Assembly (NCBI GenBank): GCA_023055355.1
Contig: JALJCS010000001.1
Location: 76,115,381-76,179,380 of the forward strand
Length of the DNA: 64,000 nucleotides
Source of the DNA: Agelaius tricolor
Taxonomy: Eukaryota > Chordata > Aves > Passeriformes > Icteridae
Direction of reading: 5' to 3'
The translations under genes were made by a program, and so were the position numbers. The notes under the pieces are model-generated. The model was given only the letters and a program-made list of their open reading frames with translations, was not told the DNA's origin and ran no database searches. Positions within the stretch are counted from its first letter, which is position 1; each line of letters begins with the position of its first letter. Shown piece after piece: positions 10,771 through 23,072 of the stretch.

Positions 10771-13700
10771 AGTGCTTCTCAGTGCTTTCCCTCAGTTGCT
10801 CTAAAGTTATCACTAATTTGATAGCTTTAGATATAATAATAATAGTGCCTTGGGCAGCCCCCTGGCACTGAGGCCAGCTGGAGTAGTGATGCATGGTTTG
10901 CATCACTACTCTTGAATGCTTTTTATCTTTCACAACAGGATGTCGACATCCAAACTATTTTTGGTATTGCTTCCTGTCAATTTCTGGTACTGAGGTGGTG
11001 TTTAAAAGTCTTGGACGATGCTGGCAGAGGCCAAAACCAGGCCAGGGATGAAAAAAAACATCCCATGGCATGTATGCTGAAGGGCTCACCTCTAGGAATA
11101 TTTATTAGGATTTTTTTGTTCAATATGGTAGCCTAAAATGGTCAAGTTACCCTCAAGGCATCAGATATTTTTAGCTTCAGTGAAAGTATTAAAAAAAGAC
11201 ACATTTTTCATTTTTGCTTTAAGAATCTAGACAACGGATGTATTGACTCAACTGGTCATCTCAGCTAGATGGAGATATTGTCAAGTTAGAGATGTCCTGA
11301 TTTTCATTCACCCCATTTTCCTCAGACGCCTGTTTTTGAACAGTTTCTTTCTTTGGTAGGATTTGCCTCTCCCCACTTCACAGCTGACAGTAAGGGTACT
11401 CGAACAATTAATAGCCCAAGTTCAACTTCTCATGACAACACTTAGATGAAAGAACTCCTGCTCAGCTTCACTTTTGTGCACAACTCCTAATCCTATGGAG
11501 ATGACTCCTATGGTGATAGTAACGCGTCTAAATCACGGAAAGGTTTTTTTGGTCAAATTACCCATGAATATAATATATTTGCATGGATGCGATAAACAGA
11601 CTTTCAATTCATTTTTTCTGACTCTTACAGTAAGAATTGTACATGAAATAGAACCTTCTATCCTGAGTTTTCAAAATTCAAACAGTAGTGTGTTTGTGCA
11701 TGCACCTGGTTGGGTGAAAGCCATGGAAGGTCCTTGCAACTGGTTTCACTGAAGCATGGAGTGCTGAGCACAGCATATTCAAATTGTGAATATGACACTC
11801 ATATTTAGAGGCCGTCACCAGTTTGGGCTGTAGAGTGTGCTGTGGATTGTGGTAGTTTGGGACCAAAATCCTGCTCTGTTCAGTCATACTTGATAGAGGA
11901 CATTTACTCTTTGTGGAGAGTGGAAGGGATGGCAGATATCATAACTCTCAGCCACTTGAGGTAGATCTATTGACAAACATGAATAGCAGTCTTGACTTTC
12001 TTCTCACTTATAAACCAGCTTTAATATTCATTTGTGTGAGTATTGAAAAAGTACAAATTGTTGTTCTTACCTCAGAAACACCTGTGTTCAAGAGTAATTT
12101 GAATAGCTGATATGGCATGAAACAGGGCAAAGCCTGTTGCAGACATACAGTGGGGATTCATTATTACTTTCATTACATTTATTATCATCACCTTCAGTGA
12201 CACATGCAGTGTTTCTTTCATCACCCTATAAGGGAGTTAAACACTACAACTGCAGTCTAATATTTCTCAACACCTGCCCATCTGGCAAGTCTTTGTTTGC
12301 TGAAGTTTGTTCTGCCACCATTGATTTTAGATTTCCACTTTTACAGCTGATCAAAGAGATGAGATTACTTAAAACAAGGGCTTCCTGAGCAAATATATCA
12401 CCATTGGCCTAGTTTGGATTTAGAGATCTTTGGCAGTGAAAGACTTCTGGGCATATTGGGTTAGCAAAAATGAATGTGCATGCAGATATTTATGATGCCG
12501 CTTTGTTATTTTTAATGCACTGTACATTCAGGATTTTCTTCCCTTTATAGTGGAAGATCATGTAGATGTTTCTTTGAAGACTAATTTAGGAATGTTGGAA
12601 AACATGTGACGTGTGCAATTTATTATATTAATAATATCTGATGAAACAACAAATGTGAATAATCCTGCTGAGTACAGAGAAAACAAATGCGCTCTTTTTA
12701 TGCTGTACTTTATCTGATCTTGGTAGACAGTTAATATATTTTGAAACAAAATATGCATGGCAAATGTGTTCATAATACTCTAATGAAAGTATTTTTCTTT
12801 CTCATTTTTAGGTTTTTTTTCTCTCTCAATCTCCCCTTTGTTTTCTTCAAATAAAAAAATTACAAAACATGGATGTTACCATCTGTAAAAAACTAAATTC
12901 TCCTCAGCTGCGAACTCTGTTCCAGTAGGTTCCTGTTCACCCTATGTGCAATAAATAATATGGCATGGAAAACAGTCCAAAATCCAGTATAATTCACAGA
13001 GATATTAATAAATTCTATGTTTCTTTTCTGGTAGGGATGGCAAGCAGCTGAGCAAATTGGAGCTCCACTGCTGAAGATGATTTAAACAGCATAAAGTAGG
13101 GCACAGTCAATAGGGAAGCCACTAATATAGTGAAAAATCCATTTGCATTGTTGACTCACTAATTTATTTGGTGTGCTATTGATTTGATCTCTGCCAAGAG
13201 AGACTAAGGGCTTGGTCACAGCTTTATTGAATGCATTTAGGGCTTATATAGAATGGCTGGAAGAAAATCGTAATGATCAGGACATGACTGGGCTAACTTG
13301 GAAAAGCCTGGGAATTTTTGACTCTAAAAGCTGGATTCCTCTCTTTGTTCCTCCACTCCTACAAGCTGCTGAGCCTTCTCCAAAGGATTGAGGGTGCTTC
13401 ACCATCAGACCCCATGTGCCCACTGGCATCCCTCCAGGCAGACCACTGGGTACCCTTAGAGCATCCCAGAAACCATCCTTTAGAGAATCAGGGAAATACT
13501 TACTCAAGTGTCAGTTTTTCTGCTTAAAACTTTCCACTGCTCACTGGGGCAGATTCAGAAATGTCAGTCCCATTGATTTTCCTTTTTTTCCCCTTTTGTT
13601 TGTTCCTTATTCTCTTAGAAGAGTTTTTTTTTTAAAAAAAACCTCCTTCCTCATTGCTAACTTCCAACAGGGTAGCTAGTGCCATTGCACTGGAGGAAGT

Positions 13701-16700
13701 CAACAAATGAACCCATGTGTAAATGAATGTCATTAACCATCAACTTAACTTCCTCAGCAGTGAGGAATACTGTACTTCATTAAAGTTCCACTCCTATTGT
13801 CAATTTGCATCTAATTCACAATTTTAGTCTAGGAAAGTTTGTCCCTGTTTTTTGTTAGCTGGATTAACTTTAAGTACAGTATTTAAATTATGTTTTTTGG
13901 ATCTTTCAGCAAGTCAAAGTGGCTGCCAGTTCTCTAGAAATGAGCAAACTGGCTGTTTCTTATGAAACATACTGTTTGCTTGAAATTCGCACTGGGGCAT
14001 GGCCATGTGTTTGTACATATGTTTCAAGGATGCATCTGCTCTCTGTTCATAAATTTAAAAATTCCTTTTCATCACTCCCTACAAATTCACCCTGAGTTTC
14101 ATGTTAGCAAAGGACCCAGTGAGATTTCAAGGAAGAAATTAAATAATTTCAGATCATTTTGCCAAGTTTATTGATAATGATAATCAGCCTCTGATGGTAA
14201 CCAGCTAAAAACCCCAGCCTGTAGAATTGTCTGTGGTTTTGGGATTTTTGTAAATGTTGCTCAAGATATGTTTTTACCGTTTTCACTGACAAGAAATGTG
14301 GATCTTCTGTTGCCTAGAAAAATTGATAAATGAAGAATAACTGGTGGCTGGGAGATTTTCAAAGTAAAGGATAGTTATCAGACTTCTTAAAATATGTTGT
14401 TATTAAAGACTGAACCAATGAGCATTTTGAGTAAAGAAAGCTTTCTGTTTAACTTCTTGATAGACAGATATACCTAATTCATTTTCCAGTAAAATTGCCT
14501 CTTGTATTTCTAAATTTTAGAAGTAGCAGAAAGAATATCTTCATATTTTTCTTTTGCATCTTAAGAAGGCAGGGAGAAATTAAAAATGTAATGTTCCATG
14601 TGCTTTGAAGGGCTAATTATGCATTTGGTATAAAATACATTGGCAAACACAAATACAGGTGACAGAGGACATATATTACTGATGCCTTCACATCCTAGGA
14701 GACATTTTTCTATTTTCAAGCTGGTGTCTAGACTATTGCAGTTAAATTCCCCCTTTGACTAAATTTAATATATGCACGTTCTGCTCATTCTAGCCTCGAG
14801 ATCTGAATTCTACAGCTTTGGTAATGCTGCTAAATAAGACAGAATAAAAAGTATCCTAGTGATTTGAGATAGCAACCTATATCAGCAGGGTACTGACACA
14901 TATGTCTAAATTCCTCTGAGGCTAACCAAAACATAAGTATTTATTGAATTAGGACTCAGACTACCTGGGACAGAATTAAGCCTATTTCAGATGAAATTTA
15001 TCCTCTCATGTATTTGTTATCACATAAGAATTTTGATTCATATCAAAAGGTAGCAGCTAATAAACATAAACATTTTTATTTTTAAAAGTTTTGCTTCTCC
15101 TCTTACTCAGAAAATAGATTTGCTTCTTCTGGAAAATGGAGACACCCAAATGGCAGCTCAAGATTGGCACTTCCTTTTTAGCAGAGTTGTGACAATAGTT
15201 CTTTGAAACATTGATAGCAGCAGTGAGGGGGAATCTCAGATCTGTAATAGTTTGTAATATGGTATGTATAGGTTAGATGTGAGCTGAAGTAAAACCAAGG
15301 GGAACTGGCCAGTCCCTTTGCCATGTACCTGGTAGCCTTTTTCTGGTCACACATGCTATTCTGGTTGAATATTTTCCCCAGTCAAATGTAATTTCTGGAA
15401 TAGGTAGTATAAAGTGTAGATTTTTATCTTTTATATATAATATTTGAAAAATTGCTCTTGCTTTCATAGGCAAACTGCTGAAGCAGGTCAGAGTTTGTAA
15501 TTTTTCTGTCAGCACAAATTAATTTAAAGGCCTCCCATGTAATAATAATAGATTTAAATTGTTTATAGGGTAGATTTTAATAAACACTGCATAACATAGA
15601 GCAGTGCCTAGCACAACCACTTGATTCAGTGCCAACAAAATATCATATTTCATTGGGGCTCTGAAGAAATAGCACAAACAATGAAGATGTCTGACGTATG
15701 TCACAATACCATGATCAAAAGGATTGTATTATTTAAATATTATAATAAGCTCAGTGATGTCTTTTGAAATATAATGATTTTAATTCAGAAACATCTGCTT
15801 GAAAGTCCAAGGAGATTACAAATGTCCGTTCCTGAAAACATACTAATTAAAGGCTCTAAATACTTAGAATAGTTCTATGCCTATGTAAGTTAGTCCAACT
15901 GATAACAAAACTCGACATGTTTCATATTATTTCAACTTCTTTTATTTGAACAAGGGAATAGATAAACAAAAGGAAATGATCCTGTTGTTTTTAAAATTTT
16001 GTGAAAATATAACCCAAACCAAGGTCATTCTTCAAATGCATGGTCCATATGGCTTGGCTGACACAAGTAGCTGTAAGGATAATATCACTTGGTAGGAACA
16101 GTGGGACTCAGCTCTCTCCAGCTCTGTGCAGTAGCAGAGTGCAAAGAAAACGTAAACTGAACTGGTCCTTTGTCCACCATTTTTGATACCTCTGCATCAG
16201 TAGAAGCATAAACTACTGCAGCTTCTGGGTCTCTTTAATAAAATTTCCTAAAATAATTATCTTCTACTTCATGTAAAAGTATGGAATAACTGGTTTGTGT
16301 TTGGCCTGCAAGTCATCAGATGTCATTATTATAAGTGGGCTTCACAAGCAGCTATGTTGTAGGGGAATGGAGCAACACTTCTGTTAATTGTGGCATTAGT
16401 ATTTGGAAGAAGCTGCTGTTCAGATTGCTGCTTTACAATTTTACTCGTCAAGTACAATTCCACTACACTGGCTGAGCAGAGACCTTCCTGCTAAGTAGAC
16501 CACATTGGGAAATATTGTTTTTCTTATTCATTAGAGTAAAGAAATTTTAGCTGTGTGTATGTTGTAATCCCATGTTTCCTTGAAACACTAGGAATATAAA
16601 ATACATTTAAAGTCAAATGCCTGTTCCAGATTTCTTAATGTCAAAAAAAAAAAGTGAGCAAGGCAATGTCTCTGGGTGACTGATTTGTCCTGACAGTCAC

Positions 16701-17439
16701 ATACATCATACAGGCTGCATGTTTGGCATAATGAAAAAAATTATTACAACCCAACAACACAGTCATCAGGGCTACATCTCAAGAGGTATTTGGGCGTCAA
16801 TCCTGTAGAATAACCAGTCAAAGTCTACATATCCCAGCACCAGCTCACTTGCACTTTCATTTCTGTCTTGCCACATTCAGTGTGATGCTGTCTGCTAAGA
16901 CTAAAGATATTTCTAGAGCCAGAAGGTGGTGCTTCCTTAAATTGTCTTTCATTTATAGAGTGAGTTGCTGGACAGCTGGTGGCCAGCCAAGCCAGCCCAC
17001 CCCAACTTCAGTAGATGCCCCCTGGACTGATGATCTGTGACTGGAGTGCATATCAGGCTGCTAGTCTCAGCTGCATGGACAAACTCCAGTGTTGCAAATC
17101 TTTACATTCAGATACATCCCAAGCTACAAGAATCGGAAGACAATAATTATCTGTCCAGTTTCTCCACACAATCAATCATAAAACCTGAGCATGGAAGAGT
17201 GAGCTCCCAGAGTGGTAAAACACCAGCTCTTTCAGGAGGAAATGCTGAAGAGGCTGAGATGAATTTCTGCTGACCCTCAAGAACTCAGTCCATCATGTAC
17301 GCTGTTTTAATGACTATTAAATATTTTTTGGAATTAGGTGTCTTAACCAGGACAACCTTGGCCATCAAAACCTGTAAAGGATAACCCCTTATGATGCCCA
17401 AACAAGTAGTCCATTCAGATGGAGGCTCTATCTACTGTG
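10771..17439. other. Intergenic sequence, no gene recognised
   Basis: AT-rich sequence with short open frames only (largest 92 codons). It contains the perfect hairpin at 10881-10911, listed separately. No splice-supported exon, RNA gene or clear transposon was seen. Confidence 0.55.
10881..10911. repeat. Perfect 13-bp hairpin, 5-base loop
   Basis: GAGTAGTGATGCA (10881-10893) and TGCATCACTACTC (10899-10911) are exact reverse complements separated by TGGTT. The stem is short for a microRNA precursor. It could equally be a relic of template switching during replication. Confidence 0.85.
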
Positions 17440-17720
17440 GAGATGAGATTTACAGGCAGGACAATGTCACTGCTCTGGTTGGCCACACTATTGCTGATAC
17501 AGGCTGGGTGCCATTGGCCTTCTTGGCCACCTGGGCACTGCTGGCTCATGTTCAGCTGCTGCTGACCAGCACCCCCAGGTCCTTCTCCTCTGGGCTGCTT
17601 TCCAGCCACTCTTCCCCAGCCTGTAGCACTGCAGGGGTTTTTGTGACCCAAGATCGGACTCAACTTGTTAAACCCTGTGCACTTGGCCTCAGCCCACTGA
17701 CCCATTCATTTTGCCCTGGA
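17440..17720 (-). mobile_element. CR1 LINE fragment (3' region)
   Basis: The + strand reads as the reverse complement of the avian CR1 3' region. Landmarks are 'ccttcttggccacctgggca' (17518-17537), 'ctggctcatgttcag' (about 17540-17554), 'gaccagcacccccaggtcc' (17564-17582), 'ctttccagccactcttcccc' near 17598, and 'cacttggcctcagccca' near 17680. Similarity fades after about 17720, and the 3' terminal part seen at 56.3 kb is absent, so this copy is broken at both ends. The 133-codon open frame at 17391-17792 lies over this element and is not a gene. Confidence 0.85.
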
Positions 17721-20700
17721 GTGGATGAATCTTGTTGGATTTACCTCACTGCCCATGTAGGACAGCTGAGAGAAGCTAGTGTATTAAAGTGATAGAAGTG
17801 ACAATTGGCTTTAGAATAACTCTAAGCAAGAATCAGCACTTCAGCCTTCATTCACATAGTGTGACTTGCACATCTGACAGAGTTGATGGCAATGCTTAAT
17901 CAAGGGATTTGCTTTAAATAAATAAATCTATAAAATCTGGATTTTCCTTTTCTGTTCCTCTGCTTGCAGCTGCAGATTCCTGCTCGCTGCTGTAGCTGTA
18001 CATCAAAAGAACTTCATAAACAGCACTGACCACATATATTTCATCTTCTAAAACAGCTGTTTATGGAGACTCAGTTCTTGGTGTTTGATGATTAAGACAC
18101 CAGTGATAATAAGCAAAAACCAGTCACATGTGTAGAAGAAGAAACAAAGGAGTGGGTGCTTGGCATCATGCTCTCTTTTAGCTGAAGTTCCTGTGTTTCC
18201 ACAGACTCTTTGGGACAGTCTCACTGGCTGCTTTAGGGCACTGTCTTTATTCTGCCTCTATGGACTTCTCTGCAGAACCCAGACTATTAAATGCATTTGT
18301 AACTTCACTCAGCTCATGGGTACATATCTTTTTTCATCTGGATGTGTCTGTACTCTCAAATGACTGTCCCCACTTCCTTCAACCATCGTGGTCCCATGGC
18401 AATCTACCCTGCACAGATGCAGTGCAGTTCACTTGTGGGCTTCCTTCAGGAATGGGTTAGTTAGGTCCATTAGAAACTATCAGGTGTATTTATTGGGGAA
18501 ATTTCACTTCCACACTGCTCCCAGTAGGCAGAACAGATAAATGTACCTGGCTTGGATCTCTACACAGCCCTGTAACCCTCTCCAGGCAGGGTGCTTGGAG
18601 ACTCCCCAACACTGTGATGTGCCAAGGTATGCAACACATAATGTCTGTCTCATGCCATGAAAATGCTATTCTTGTGGGCTGCAGCACAGCATTGAAATTA
18701 TTTTTAACACCATAAACTGATAAAATTAATAAAATAATTAAGTCTCATGGCCCACAGGGACAGAGGAGAGACACAGGGAATTGTTGTCTCTGTGTGTATA
18801 GTCAGTGTACTCTGGACAGCCTGGGTGCACCCCCGAGCTCAAATCACTCCCCAGGGCAAATATTTTTAGCATATAGAATAGTAATTGAAGTAGCCAGTGG
18901 CCAGTAGCTTCTGGGCTTAGCTCCTCATTCTTCTTTCAAAGGTTTTTTTCAGAACTGTGCTTGTAACATCATGAATTCTCATAGGATACAGTGGGCAAGG
19001 GAGCTATGAAGGTACAACAGCAAGAGAAATCACTGGGGACATCATTACTTTTTTTTTTAAGCCTGATGGATCTACAAGTGGGCAGGACTCCATACCATAA
19101 TTCTAAGAATCTTTAAAACTGACACCAAGGAAATACAGGACAATAGAATAAACATAGAACTATTACTTTCTCTGAAATTATGTTAAAAACCTGCAAAAGC
19201 ACTAGTTTGTAGTCTCAAGTAAATCTTTCTAATTGTTTTTCAGCATACAGGAGGAAAAAAATTTGCAGCTGTCCTTGGTCAAATGTTAAGCCTTCCTATC
19301 AACCATTTCTTTTAGCTTTTGAAATCTTCCCCACAGTGTTAAACATTTACCCATGATGCATAAAAGATAAACCCTGGTGTTTCTTTTTGCCTACAGAGAT
19401 TAACGTATGTAAAGGACTCTCCCCCCATCAAGATATTAACCACTGTTAGGAGCTCCTCTCTCTGGAAACCTTTCAATCAGTGAAACTCATTTACATAAGT
19501 TAATATTTATAAGTTAGAATACTAAAATTAATTCCAATGGGAGGTATGCAAATCTCACTTTTCAGTCCAAATCCAACCTTTTTGCTTGTACTTTCTTTTC
19601 TGCTTATCCTTCCAATCTGGATTTTGCTGATATTTTTTAGGCCTGAGCTAAAAAGAAATACACATCTCCCTTTACGGGAGAAATTATGTTAAATAACCAC
19701 ATTGTTTATTTTTACCTTTGGAAGTCATTCAGCTATAGCATTGCTATGGTTATAGTATAAAACATCAACTGAACAGAGTAATAATAACACCCAGCTGTTA
19801 GACTAGTACTCTGCAGGTCTCAAGGTGCTTTATAAATGTCATCCATGTAATCACTCACTTTGGACAAACACAGGAACTGAAGAACAGAAAACCCAGATTA
19901 TTTTTTATGAATACTCACATGCCAGTAGGAGAAATCAGTTTGCTGGATTCCCAGACCATATCTAATAGTCACTCTAGGCTGTCTTTGAACACTTGATATA
20001 AACCCTATTCCTGCTGTAATCTAATAAGTTTTAGCCAGAAAACTTTTTGATGGAAATGAGAATTGCATCTTACAAGTATAGCACTGAAACTGTTCCTCAG
20101 CTGTAGTGGCCAGACCAGTATTTTTAAGGACTAATTTTCTGCTTTGGGAATGGCTCTGGGTTCCTGGCCAAGAGCTCTGAGTGTACTCTGCCAGTTCTGT
20201 GGGCTGGGATAACTGGCCAAAAGCCCACTGGCGGCAACCCAGGAGTACCATGAGTATCTCTGAGTGCAAGAGTCATCTTGGAAGCACCTCTGCATTTTAC
20301 AGAACAGAGTCCTGGAAAAGAAGGGAAAAAGCCAAAGAATGAGATAGAAAAATCACATTTTTAGCACGCATTTCCATGAGGATTTTTAACACAACAGTCA
20401 CACAATTTGTTTTGGACATCCTGAAACAACAAAACAAAAGTCTCCAGTTAAAGCTTACTGTACTCAGGAGAATGATGTAAATGCAACTAAAATACTTTAT
20501 AATAAGATTTTTTAAGTTTAACATAGTGTCTTTTACATAATATTTTCTAGTAGCTATGGTAGGCAACTAGGAGTTGAGACTGCTTCATAACCCTAGGTTC
20601 TGTCACATTCATTCTCCTGCAGAATAATGAAATTATTGCTCCTCAGGAAATTTTTCATACTTCAGTACCAATGTTATAGTTCTTGAAGGATTCCAGATTA

Positions 20701-20788
20701 AGGGTGTATTAAAGGGCAAAATAAGCTATTTTCTGCAGCAGTTATTATCACCCATATGCAGATTGTGGCAAACTGTTGGCCCAAGTAC
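17721..20788. other. Intergenic sequence, no gene recognised
   Basis: AT-rich sequence with short open frames only. A possible old repeat relic at 19778-19895 is listed separately. Nothing else was recognised. Confidence 0.55.
19778..19895. mobile_element. Possible very old MIR/L2-like relic
   Basis: The order 'taataataacacc...ctctgcaggtctcaaggtgctttataaatg...gaactgaagaacagaaa' resembles the 3' portion shared by ancient amniote MIR and L2 repeats (small-element count, 'gcgctttac' and 'aactgaggcacaga' blocks). Divergence is high and the call rests on remembered pattern only. Confidence 0.35.
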
Positions 20789-21312
20789 TGTTGGGGTATT
20801 TTTGCCAGTTCCCTGACTTCTGGGTCTCAGGCTGGGCCCTCCCAGGGGGCTGCCCTGTCAGGGGAGACCCTCTTGGAGCGGTTATGTGTCAGGAAAGAGA
20901 CACACTGGATTTTTTCAGTCTTCAGGTTCTTGTTTATTATTATCTTATCTAGAGTTTTGCATGCTGTCCACACCAGGCTCAGTGCACTGGAAAAGCACCG
21001 CAAAAATGGCTAACAATCTCTTGTTACAAGGTCTTTGAAGACTAAACTATCCAATTAAGAACTGAAACCGAGATTATTTCCCTTTTTAACCCAACAACTG
21101 ATCCCTAAAATCCCGCAATGCGGATTTTTCCACCCAATTACAAAATGCCACCAAACCCTTGAAGAAGGAGGAAAAAGAAGCATGAAAAAGAAACCCACGA
21201 TGACACCCTGTGCCCCCCAGCTTGCTTCCATCCACAATATACTAAAAATCCCAAAACTTAAATTTCTCACCTAGGTGATACACCTACACTACTCTTCATA
21301 ATCTATTTCACA
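20789..21312 (-). mobile_element. Endogenous retrovirus LTR (524 bp, TG...CA bounded)
   Basis: On the minus strand the segment begins TGTGAAATAG and ends TACCCCAACA, the TG...CA form of retroviral LTRs. An AATAAA on the minus strand (20933-20938 on +) lies about 145 bases before the 3' end, where an R/U5 poly(A) signal is expected. The base composition differs from the AT-rich flank. I recall this sequence type as a common songbird endogenous retrovirus LTR. No 5-bp duplication immediately flanks 20788/21313. Similar-looking retroviral sequence seems to continue to about 21450-21500, so this may be an LTR plus a bit of internal region, or a longer LTR. AGTAC occurs at 20784-20788 and again at 21448-21452, which would suit the longer version apart from one extra G. 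No intact retroviral gene is present. Confidence 0.7.
20933..20938 (-). terminator. LTR polyadenylation signal (AATAAA on minus strand)
   Basis: TTTATT on the + strand gives AATAAA on the minus strand, about 145 bases inside the 3' boundary of the LTR. It supports the minus orientation of the element. Confidence 0.55.
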
Positions 21313-21781
21313 CTTTTGTGGATTCCAGTCTATCTTGAAGCCTAGGAAACTTTCTCCATGAATGAGGGTCAAAGTCAGTGCTCCACTGGGGGTCAGAGCA
21401 CCCCAGAGCAGACAGAGAAATATTCCCAGTGCCCTGGATTTCCACAGAGTACCAACTCAAGGCTCCAGCGTAAGCAGGTTCCAAGGAAACACATGACAAA
21501 GGAAACATTGCTTCAGATCCATACTAAGGAAAAAAAAAATGTTTGAAGGAGATGTAATTTCAGGCAACAGAGTTGATGGCACTGACCTCTGGTGCTGGAG
21601 ATCTGTACAAAGGTTTCCTCAGAAAGCAGAGCTTGCTGACTTTTGTTGACCTTCAGCCATGACCACGTTTCCCATCATGGTTCACAGCCAGTGTCAAGCC
21701 TGGCACAGCTCAGCACATGGGGATTGTTCTGCAGAACCAGGACAAACTCATTGATTTGCTTTCACAAAATCCATGGGGAGG
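21313..21781 (-). other. Spacer between two LTRs; first part probably retroviral
   Basis: From 21313 to about 21500 the sequence resembles the LTR neighbour in style and may be internal retroviral remnant or more LTR. From about 21550 it looks like ordinary host DNA. A 66-codon minus-strand frame at 21308-21508 overlaps the first part; I do not recognise a protein domain in it and would not annotate it as a gene. Confidence 0.4.
21777..21781. repeat. 5' copy of target site duplication GGAGG
   Basis: The five bases directly before the LTR start TGTCATGG are GGAGG, identical to the five bases directly after the LTR end at 23068-23072. Confidence 0.85.
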
Positions 21782-23067
21782 TGTCATGGTTTGACACAGG
21801 CACAATGCCAGTGCCCCCATGAGAATACCCTCTCCTTGGTTTCTGCTGTGAGATGAGACCAGGAATAAGCAAAGCACGCTCCCACTTAGGAAAAAAAAAA
21901 ATTATTAACTAAACTACAAGGGAAAGGGAAAAAAAAAAGTAACACACAAGGAAAATGAAAACTTCACAAATACATCTCCTCCTCCTTCCCACCAAATTCC
22001 CAATACAATACATCCCCCAAATCATCGACTCTCGGTCCGGCACCACCCTTCAGAATACTCAATCCTCAGTTCATCAAGAGGAGACAGAGTCCTTCTTGTG
22101 CCAATGGTGACCTCTTCCTTTCAGGTCCAGTACTCACCACTGAACACGGATCAGAGCTGCTTCTAGGGTCGACTTTTAAGGATGCTTCGTCCCACTCCAA
22201 AAAAGCACAGTCACAAGTTTGGGACACCTGTCCCCCCCATATTTTTGACCCCCTGGGGCCGAGGGGTACCCACACCAAACCCTCTTGGTCCTGAGGCATT
22301 GCCTCCCCCTAGAATGCAGTCCCTGTATCACAAGGAAACATGGCTCTGTCCATGGCTACACAAAAAGAGTCCAGCATAAGCTACTCCATCATCTCTTCCA
22401 CCTGAGTTCTTCTCTATTTCTCTCATGGCCCATTTCCTCTTATCTCATCTATATCTCTCTTCTCATTCAGCTCCAGGAGGATTAGCATTTGTAAGGTTTC
22501 CATCATCCAAGAAAAGGGTTAAAAATCTGAGGCTCTGTCTGTCCGGAACTCCCACGGCTGCCCTGCTGGGCACCTTCTCGCCGCACCCCCCCTTCTCCTT
22601 TTCAGCTGGCCACTATTAAATTTCAAGGTGGCACAAGCACAGGCACAGGCTCTCTGTCTGTCCCTCCTGGGGCAGGGTGGCTGCCCGCTGCCTCTCAGTG
22701 CTCCTCCACCCTTCCATCCTGCAGGGGCCTTTCCCTCCCTTCTGTCCAGGCCCCGGCGTACCTCACCCGGCCCCATGGCTGCCCCTGGGCCTACCTCACC
22801 CGGCCCCATGGCTGCCCCTGGGCCTACCTCACCCGGCCCCATGGCTGCCCCTGCCCCGCCCAGCCCGCAGCCGGGCAGGGCAGCTCTGAACCTTTCCCTG
22901 ACTGGAGCCCAAGAGAGGCTGCCAGGGGAGAGCCCTGCTTTAACTCCGTGTTCTCAGAGGCAGATCCAATGTCCCAATGGCCACATTAGGTGCCAATATA
23001 AAAATCTGAGCACCCATTGGCCTGACCACAGCATCCCAGAAAACATATTACCTGTCAAACCACCACA
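21782..23067 (-). mobile_element. Solo LTR of a songbird-type endogenous retrovirus (1286 bp)
   Basis: The + strand starts TGTCATGGTTTGACA and ends TGTCAAACCACCACA, imperfect 15-bp inverted termini (13 of 15 pair) with TG...CA ends. Both sides carry the identical 5-bp flank GGAGG, so this is one complete LTR left by recombination of a provirus. A 5-bp duplication is usual for ERVL-like (class III) elements; class II elements usually make 6. The interior includes a CpG-rich, G+C-rich block (about 22540-22900) unlike the surrounding AT-rich DNA, and a 33-bp tandem repeat. A T/A-rich stretch near 21890-21905 sits where related copies I recall have a minus-strand AATAAA, which suggests the minus orientation. 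The open frames inside it (for example 22628-23119) are not genes. Confidence 0.88.
22761..22853. repeat. 33-bp tandem repeat, 2.8 copies, inside the solo LTR
   Basis: Units begin at 22761, 22794 and 22827. The third stops after 27 bases, and the copies are identical over the shared length. The unit starts CCTCACCCGG and contains CCATGGCTGCCCCTG. Identity between units suggests recent expansion. It makes a repetitive proline-rich open frame on both strands that is not a gene. Confidence 0.95.
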
Positions 23068-23072
23068 GGAGG
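23068..23072. repeat. 3' copy of target site duplication GGAGG
   Basis: GGAGG directly follows the LTR terminus CACCACA and matches 21777-21781 exactly. Confidence 0.85.

Noticed and set aside
10881..10911. MicroRNA precursor interpretation of the hairpin (also considered for 28297-28330)
   Set aside because: Stems of 13-15 bp with unpaired flanks are well below the roughly 30-bp imperfect stem expected of a microRNA precursor.
17391..17792. 133-codon open frame
   Set aside because: It lies across a minus-strand CR1 fragment, and its composition follows the repeat, not a protein family.
21308..21508. 66-codon minus-strand frame as a retroviral protein remnant
   Set aside because: It partly overlaps the LTR end and has no domain I recognise. 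Keeping it as a gene would be a guess.
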